In this document: positions 57,877-64,000 of the stretch, in pieces
Numbering within the stretch: the stretch's first letter is position 1
Layout: the number at the start of each line of letters is the position of its first letter
Source of the DNA: Silene conica
Taxonomy: Eukaryota > Streptophyta > Magnoliopsida > Caryophyllales > Caryophyllaceae
Direction of reading: 5' to 3'
DNA length: 64,000 nucleotides
NCBI GenBank assembly: GCA_029255685.2
Contig: CM055314.2
Coordinates: 70,940,815-71,004,814 of the forward strand
Notes under the pieces: model-generated
What the model saw: the letters and a program-made list of their open reading frames with translations, nothing else
What the model was told of the DNA's origin: nothing
Database searches by the model: none
Position numbers and translations under genes: made by a program

Positions 57877-60800
57877 ATCACCCCATCTTCCAAAAAGTTT
57901 CGTCTTCGAAACTTTAAAACGGAAATACGTAAGAAAACAACACTAGTTATCAAAACGTACTACCCGGGTTATGGTAACCCAAAAGCTTATCTTTCGAAAA
58001 GATTTCAAGAAGAAAAAGATTTCAAGGCACAAGTCTTGTCAATGGACATTGGGATTCTCGTTACGTATTCAAGAGCCCGACATTCCAAATCTGAGACAAG
58101 TCCCAAAAATTAAATCAATAAATGTAGATCAATCCGGCGTTGGTAAGCACAGTTCAGGTTATCAGACGTCTCCAATAACGAGTTCAAATGACAAATCGAC
58201 GCTGAGATTAATCGAATTGTAAATCAATCAGTTCTTCTAAAACCAAACTTCCAAACAAAATAAATCTTTATTTTCGATTCCTCAAAAGGGGTAAAATTGC
58301 AACAACGACAAAAGGTTACTTTCAACAAAAGAGGGAGCAATTTTCAAATCTTCAAACAATTAAGATTTTCCAAAAATTACAACTTTTAGGGTTAACAATA
58401 GGGAACAAATTCCAAAAACAGTCACCTGGAGCGCAGAAACGATCATAGGGATTACTTTCGACACGAAGGATTGTGAGTTTCTAGTTTCACAGCTGACAGA
58501 ACATACAAGGAAGGATCGAGGGGATGAAACAACCAGGTTAGAGGTCAAGGAAGACGGTAACTCTTGCCAAACATGGGTACACTAACCGCTCAATCCATAA
58601 TCAAAACATCGTTACAACGATTCTTAGTACATCCCAAGAAGGACAGTTCGAGTGATCTCTAGCCTTTCCAAGGTTTCACGATCCCGCTTATCATTATCTC
58701 ATCCACAAAACAAGGTATTCCTCAACAAGAAGTCTTCCAAAATTCTGAACCGGAATTCTATTACCATAACAACGAACCTCACAACCCAAGATATGGTATT
58801 CGTTATCCTATAACCTTAAATCCTTAACAGTTCGATCCTAGCAAACCTATTTCACAAGGTTCGATATCTTAAATTCCCAAATCTTATTATCACAATGAAC
58901 ATTCAGAACAAGATCTGACTAAGGTAACAACTTCTAAATCCTCCGATTTCCAACTATTTACCAACAATACACATCTCAAAGAAAGTTCTAAAGAAGTAAC
59001 AACTTTCACTCTTATAGTTTCCATAAGATTTAGACATTCACATTCTGAGATTCCTCAATTGACTTTTATGAAAACTTATTAGTTACAATTTCTACTCCAT
59101 GATTACCTCAGACATCAACGGTTACCTGACAACCACTAATGAAGTATTATTAAGCCAACAGGCTTTCATTATTCCACAGCTATCTGAAACGATCCACCTA
59201 ACAATGAGGCATCTTACAATTTCCTTAAGTATCTCAATAGGTAAACGCTGAGGTTCAATAAGTAACTCACGGTCAACCCTCAGTCAGCTCTATAAGTCCA
59301 CTTGTAAATGTCTCAATATTCTCACACCGTTACCAATAACTCTCGTTCCTCAAATCTGTGGTATTTTCTGCATTCAAGAAACTCCCCAAGATTAAGTAGC
59401 GGTAACTTACCTCATTCACCTATTTGACAACATCACTATCCTAAGCATGTTCCTCCAAAATCACCTAGGACTCCAAGTATCGTGCTTAAATCCTCAAATG
59501 GTACTTCAAACTCTACAAATACCACTTACACACCGACCCATCCTACAAGGAACTCTCAAGACGGTACACTATCCAACATCGCCCGAATATTATTCTCACC
59601 AACTCTCTCAACCAAATCCTGACGACGGGCAGAACCAAGCATTCCTCAAGCCATGTATCACTACTCCAAGAACGAGTCAATCTCGCCACTATTCTATAAG
59701 AGGGGAAACAAGGCTCACAGAAGAGAAGATCAGATACGAACCTCAGGGGAAAACACGACACAGGTCTCGAGAGAGTCATAAGAAAACAACTCGAGGGACA
59801 ACGAGATGACAAGGTAATAAACTTTAGGCTATGGACTCCAATAAAATTGAAGCCAAGATCAGAAGGAGAATCAAGGAAGAGAGAGGCGATATAAAGGAAC
59901 AATCGCGGAAATCTTCCAAGGTGCGGGCCTCTCACTATTCTCACCGGGTTCTCACTTCTTACTTCTTAAATCAAGCCATTCAATTGTCGGTCCTCACGAA
60001 CAATTCCTCGAAAGATTTATATACCCTAATCTTCCAAACTTTAAACGATATCATCACTACAACTACCTATCCCCCAAAAGTTTGAGATGTCACATCTCTG
60101 CTAGTTCCTCAAATGACAGTTCGATAACACTTTCGGGTAATCACCCCTATATGCTATATCTACTTTACTTACCTTAATGTCCACCAGATAAAAATTCTTA
60201 AGCCATCAGATTTTCCGAACTTTCATCTCCAAATAAACTCCTCTATTCTATCCACAAACCAGTGGTGCATCCTTAAATTTGTCTTAAGTTCTCCATTAGA
60301 TAAACGCTAAAATCCATTAAACAACCTAAGGTCAAGTAGTGATTCACTTCTCCTAAGCTTAAGTCAAAACTCTTCAAGTATTCAACCATTATAGCCAATG
60401 ATTCGCATTCCTAAACAACGGACCTTTCTCAACTCATTCACTCACCTAAGTCAAGTGATACTAACTCACTTTACTCATCTATTCTTTTTCATTAGCATCT
60501 TAAGCCTATTCTTCTAGGTCGCTCTATATCCTCAAGCATCTTGTCTAACTCCTTAACAGTGCTCTTCAATTCACAAATTTTCACAATCTAAGCATGGTTC
60601 TCAAGGTTAAGTTCCACCAAATACTAAGTACACAACTCAATCTTCAAGCAAGTACCCTATCACACACTTTCGCTCTCCCAATTGGATAGACAACTAGACA
60701 TTCGGATCACCAAAACATATCTCTCGATACCTCTTAAGTTATTTCTCAATAACAATATTTCTCATAACACAGCTTACGGTTATCCTAAGACTAGTTCCAC

Positions 60801-61260
60801 CAAATCCAATAAAAGAGAAGTTTATCGAGAGGGCACCTTAAGAAAGCAAGCAACAAGGTTAAGCTGAAAGGATATGAAGATATGTTCAATTAAGATAGAC
60901 AAATATTCTAAAACAAGGATGTGCATCCGGAGTTATCAAAGAAGGTGGTGCACAAAGAAACAGGAGTATCTTCAAGGCTCGGAAGCATTCTCCAACAATA
61001 GCACGAATCTTCTATCTTCGGTAGAAACTCCGGTCTACATCGCCAAATGGATAAGTCCCCGGTTCGTCGATTGAAAGATATTAAAGTGAAGTCAATGACA
61101 ATTAACAAACACGTTAGAGCCTAATAAGAGCAATCACAAAACAGACTACAATATAAGTCTTTAAATCTACCCCATCTCTCATTCATTATTCAATTATATG
61201 GTCCAGTTAAGGTTGGGGGTTACATGAGTGCGTCGGGAGCGATAACGCTCTGATACCAAC
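57877..61260 (-). other. Old LARD internal region (non-coding) with primer site
   Basis: About 3.38 kb, related along most of its length to the young LARD internal regions but clearly diverged. No retroelement protein motif is seen. Primer site GCTCTGATACCA at 61247-61258, two bases before the LTR. Confidence 0.88.
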
Positions 61261-62096
61261 TGTAAACCCCTCGTCGCAGCGGAAAAATAAAACATACAAC
61301 ATGCCAAAATTTACGCGGAATTTAAACTTTAACATGCATAAAAACGAGGTGAATTAAAACTGAAACTGAAAGTAAGATATAAATACAAACAGCTTGGGAT
61401 GGCACATCCCTACAGGCACTCAAAAACTGAAATGTAAACTAAAGTCTAGCTAACGTAAACGTGTAAGTCAATCGATGAATAGGATCATCGCTCGCTAGCT
61501 CCATGCAACCCTCTGCCAACTACCTGTCATGTACCTACATACATGGAAACATGTACGCCACAATCAGTGGGGAGTGACTAGAGTTCTCCGAGCCACCTTT
61601 TGTAACGACACGTAACACATAAAAATACAATATACTCCAACACATATGAAACATGTGAAGCATACAAATCTCAATATCTGAATCTCAATCATCATGCAAA
61701 TACTATGCAAGGCTCTCAACCAACTTCGGAAACTATTTGGAAGGAGAGCCGATTTCCCTTCCGGTTGCCCGGCCGGGGGGTATTTCAGTCCAAACCATTT
61801 ACGAAACCAATTAAAGAGTCATCCAATGCCTTGGATGAACAATACTATAGTCAATACTCTATGCTCATCAATATCAACAACTACACCTGACACTGTACCA
61901 AAACTAGGCAAGCAAATGCAATTCAACAAGTATAAAGGTTCAGCGGTCAACTTAAGACAACCTAGATACCAAACAATAAACAAGTATAAAGGTTCAGAGG
62001 TCAACTTAAGAAATAACCTAGATACCAAACAATCAGCAAGTATAAAGCTTCAGAGGCGACATCTTAACGCATAACCTAGATACCAAATTCACAATC
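61261..62096 (-). repeat. Old LARD right LTR, cut by a gypsy LTR
   Basis: Starts TGTAAACCCCTCGTCGC and follows the left LTR without the CACTA-2 insertion, giving the empty site near 61849. It ends at 62096, where another LTR begins. Confidence 0.9.
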
Positions 62097-63322
62097 TGTA
62101 ATACCTCGTATTTTAGTATGTCTTTTACTGTTTATACTGACGTTTTGATCGTATTTGAACATTAGTATTCGATAATTAATTTATTGAATTTGTAACGCTT
62201 CACATTTATTTTTAAGACTCGGGAATTAATATTATAAATTAACCCGAGACGTAATATTATAAGTGCTATATGTATAATATTATCGTGTTATGCTAATCGC
62301 TATTTGTGTGTTTATCGACTAAGTTATAATAATTCTACGATTTTATACTTAGGCTTTGAGTGGGGTTGTTTAGTAGTAGTAATCGTATATTGAATGATAT
62401 ATGATATATGGGTCAAGTACCCACAACCGACCCATTTACCACAACAAACCCTACCCTTCACCTTATGACCACGGGTTACTCAACCCTAACCCTAGTTGTA
62501 AAACACAACATAAGACAAACACCACCCATCCCGCCGTCATATAGGAGGCACCATCAACATCACTTTTAACCTATTCTATACACAACCCATACCCTTATTC
62601 CACTGCCATTACCACAAAGAAGGAAGAGAAGGATTTCACGGCCTGTGTAGAGCACTCTAACACCCCTCCATTTGAGCAGGAACCAGGTAAGGTCACCTCT
62701 GTGTGTCGGTCGTTCCTTGTTATCGTGTCTCTGCGTGTGTTTTGTGTTAAAGTCGAAGGGGTTCTGAGTCGTAGTCTTCAGGTTACATTAGTATCATTTT
62801 GTTATGGGTAGTCAGGGAGTCGCACGGAGGTTGTCACGGCGGGTGTAGGTGTCTTGGTAGGCGTAATACCGGCGTGTTCGTCTCCTTGGTTGCCTCTGTT
62901 TCGTTAACGCGTGTGCAGGGGGGGTATTGGGGGTGGTACCACCGTTGACTCGGGGAGGTCGACACGGTGGTACCACCGTGGTTATGAGTCCTGGGTCAGA
63001 AGGGGTTTGAGTGGTGGTTTTGGCGTGGTGTTGGTAGTCGTAGCAGCGGCGGCAGAGAGTTCTTTAGGGGCGACTGGAGTATTTTGAGTAAGGAACCAGA
63101 CCTGGGTTTTGGTCTGGTTCGCCTTGTCGGCAGCCATCGAAGAGGGGCTGGGGTGTCGTGGGTGTAGCTACTGGTCGGGGGTACAGGGTCGGTAGTCGCT
63201 GGTGGTCGGGGGTGGTGTCACACGGTGGAGATGGGATACTTGTTCGTGAGTGATGCGTTGGGGTTTGCGAGTCTTTTGCGTGTTTTAGTATTTTGTTAGC
63301 CTTAGTTCTATTATTATTATTA

Positions 63323-63353
<31 letters not shown>

Positions 63354-64000
63354 TATTATCATCTTTGTTATTATTTCATCATGTTATTTTGAGTTGTAAG
63401 TGTGTGTTTACTAAAGGTTACGGGAACTAGTTAAGAAGGTTACTTGTTTCGGAAAGTTACCATTTTTGGCAGTTACTATTTTGGGAAAGGTCTATGTTAG
63501 GAAACTTTCCGTTTTTAGAAGTTACTATTTTTAGTAGGTGTAAGTGAAGTAGAAGGGTTTGGGAAGATTTTAATTCATTATATAATATATGGCTAGGTGG
63601 TGGTTTCCGCGTTGAACATTTCTAGTAGCAGTTGTTCGTTGCCGCTGTCTACCTGCAGTTTCAAGGTAGGGGATATATAAATTTGTGGTTTGTATTGTGA
63701 CATGAAATGAGTGTACGTTGCTTATTACAAGATTATTATATTGCATTATGAATGATGCTGTGAAATAATTGATTATTATTAATTGTTGTGGAGAACGGGA
63801 CTTGTGATATGGGACTTGTGATATGGGACTTATGATACGGAACTTGTGATATAGACATGGAAGGTGTGGTGTGATGGAAGGTGTGGGGTGATGGAAGGAG
63901 TGGTGTGATTGAGGTGAAGTGGATGACTGGTGATATGGAGACGGTGTGGTGCTATGATCTATTGTCATTTATGTTTCATTTATGTTTTCCTACTCAACCT
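62097..64000 (+). repeat. Partial Ty3/gypsy LTR running off the window
   Basis: Begins TGTAATACCTCGTATTTT inside the old LARD LTR. Its layout parallels the solo LTR at 54288: an ATT microsatellite (about 63309-63352), the words GGGACTTGTGATAT repeated (about 63798-63850), and CCTACTCAACCT at the window end. Whether it is a solo LTR or a whole element cannot be told. The small frames in it are not credible genes. Confidence 0.82.

Larger units (their letters stand above)
27633..62096 (-). mobile_element. Old LARD-type non-coding LTR element, interrupted three times
   Basis: Left LTR in pieces (27633-28221, 53240-54287, 56547-57876), internal region 57877-61260, primer site GCTCTGATACCA at 61247-61258 and right LTR from 61261, cut at 62097. 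LTR ends are TGTAAAACCCC and GGGATGTTACA on the + strand, so the element points left. The internal region of about 3.4 kb has no gag or pol, hence LARD-type (large retrotransposon derivative). Interrupting elements are CACTA-2, a solo gypsy LTR, and a gypsy LTR running off the window. The two LTRs differ by roughly 1.5-3% by eye. The border purine tract and LTR ends resemble chromovirus elements, which might supply its proteins (inference). Confidence 0.88.

Overview
The window looks like transposable-element-rich, non-genic DNA from a flowering plant. The evidence is plant-type CACTA (En/Spm) transposases with GT-AG introns, Ty1/copia and Ty3/gypsy elements primed by initiator-Met tRNA, long LTRs, and a captured exon of a plant NSL1/CAD1-type MACPF gene. 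A eudicot is likely; I cannot name the species. No free-standing host gene was found. Nearly every base belongs to a nest of elements inserted into each other, and several insertions can be proved from target-site duplications (TSDs).

Left block (1-27632). A minus-strand Ty3/gypsy element (protease and gag at 1-913, gag N-terminus at 13138-13564, primer site at 14128-14139, 5' LTR at 14143-16653; the rest lies off the left edge) is split by a complete 12.2-kb CACTA transposon (CACTA-1, 914-13137, TSD CTT). The gypsy element itself sits inside the left LTR of a Ty1/copia element (16654-25492). That copia adjoins the 3' end of a second, related copia (25493-27632).

CACTA-1 has an open TNP2 transposase (2856-6152) and a second gene of 13 exons (6588-12380, 825 aa) combining a plant En/Spm-type transposase region, a DUF8039-like domain and a Ulp1/C48 cysteine-protease domain with recognisable His-Asp-Gln-Cys residues. 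Intron 1 of this second gene holds the first coding exon of a host MACPF (NSL1-like) gene at 8403-8663, in sense orientation, with an open frame and its own splice donor. This is the most notable feature of the window.

Right block (27633-64000). An old non-coding LTR element (LARD-type, minus strand) spans 27633-62096. Its left LTR is split by a second CACTA transposon (CACTA-2, 28222-53236, TSD TAT; the empty site is preserved in the element's other LTR near 61849) and by a solo gypsy LTR (54288-56541, TSD CAGGC). Its right LTR is cut at 62097 by another gypsy LTR running off the window. CACTA-2 is in turn split by a young LARD of the same superfamily as its host. This young LARD forms a tandem LTR-internal-LTR-internal-LTR array (28653-45979, period 6901 bp, one TSD CTCCT around the whole array). 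The middle LTR is a chimera of the outer two, as expected from unequal crossing-over.

CACTA-2 has a TNP2 gene (47203-50766, three exons, one apparent frameshift) and a six-exon second gene (50928-52545) without the protease domain. Its subterminal regions are packed with palindromes built on GCGACGGAAATTCCGTCGC. A 210-bp near-perfect foldback lies upstream of its transposase.

Relative order by nesting: copia-2, then old LARD, then CACTA-2, then young LARD array; and copia-1, then gypsy, then CACTA-1. LTR comparisons by eye put copia-1 at about 2% divergence, the old LARD at about 1.5-3%, and the outer LTRs of the young array at about 0.2%. All homology calls are from reading the sequence; no database search was run.
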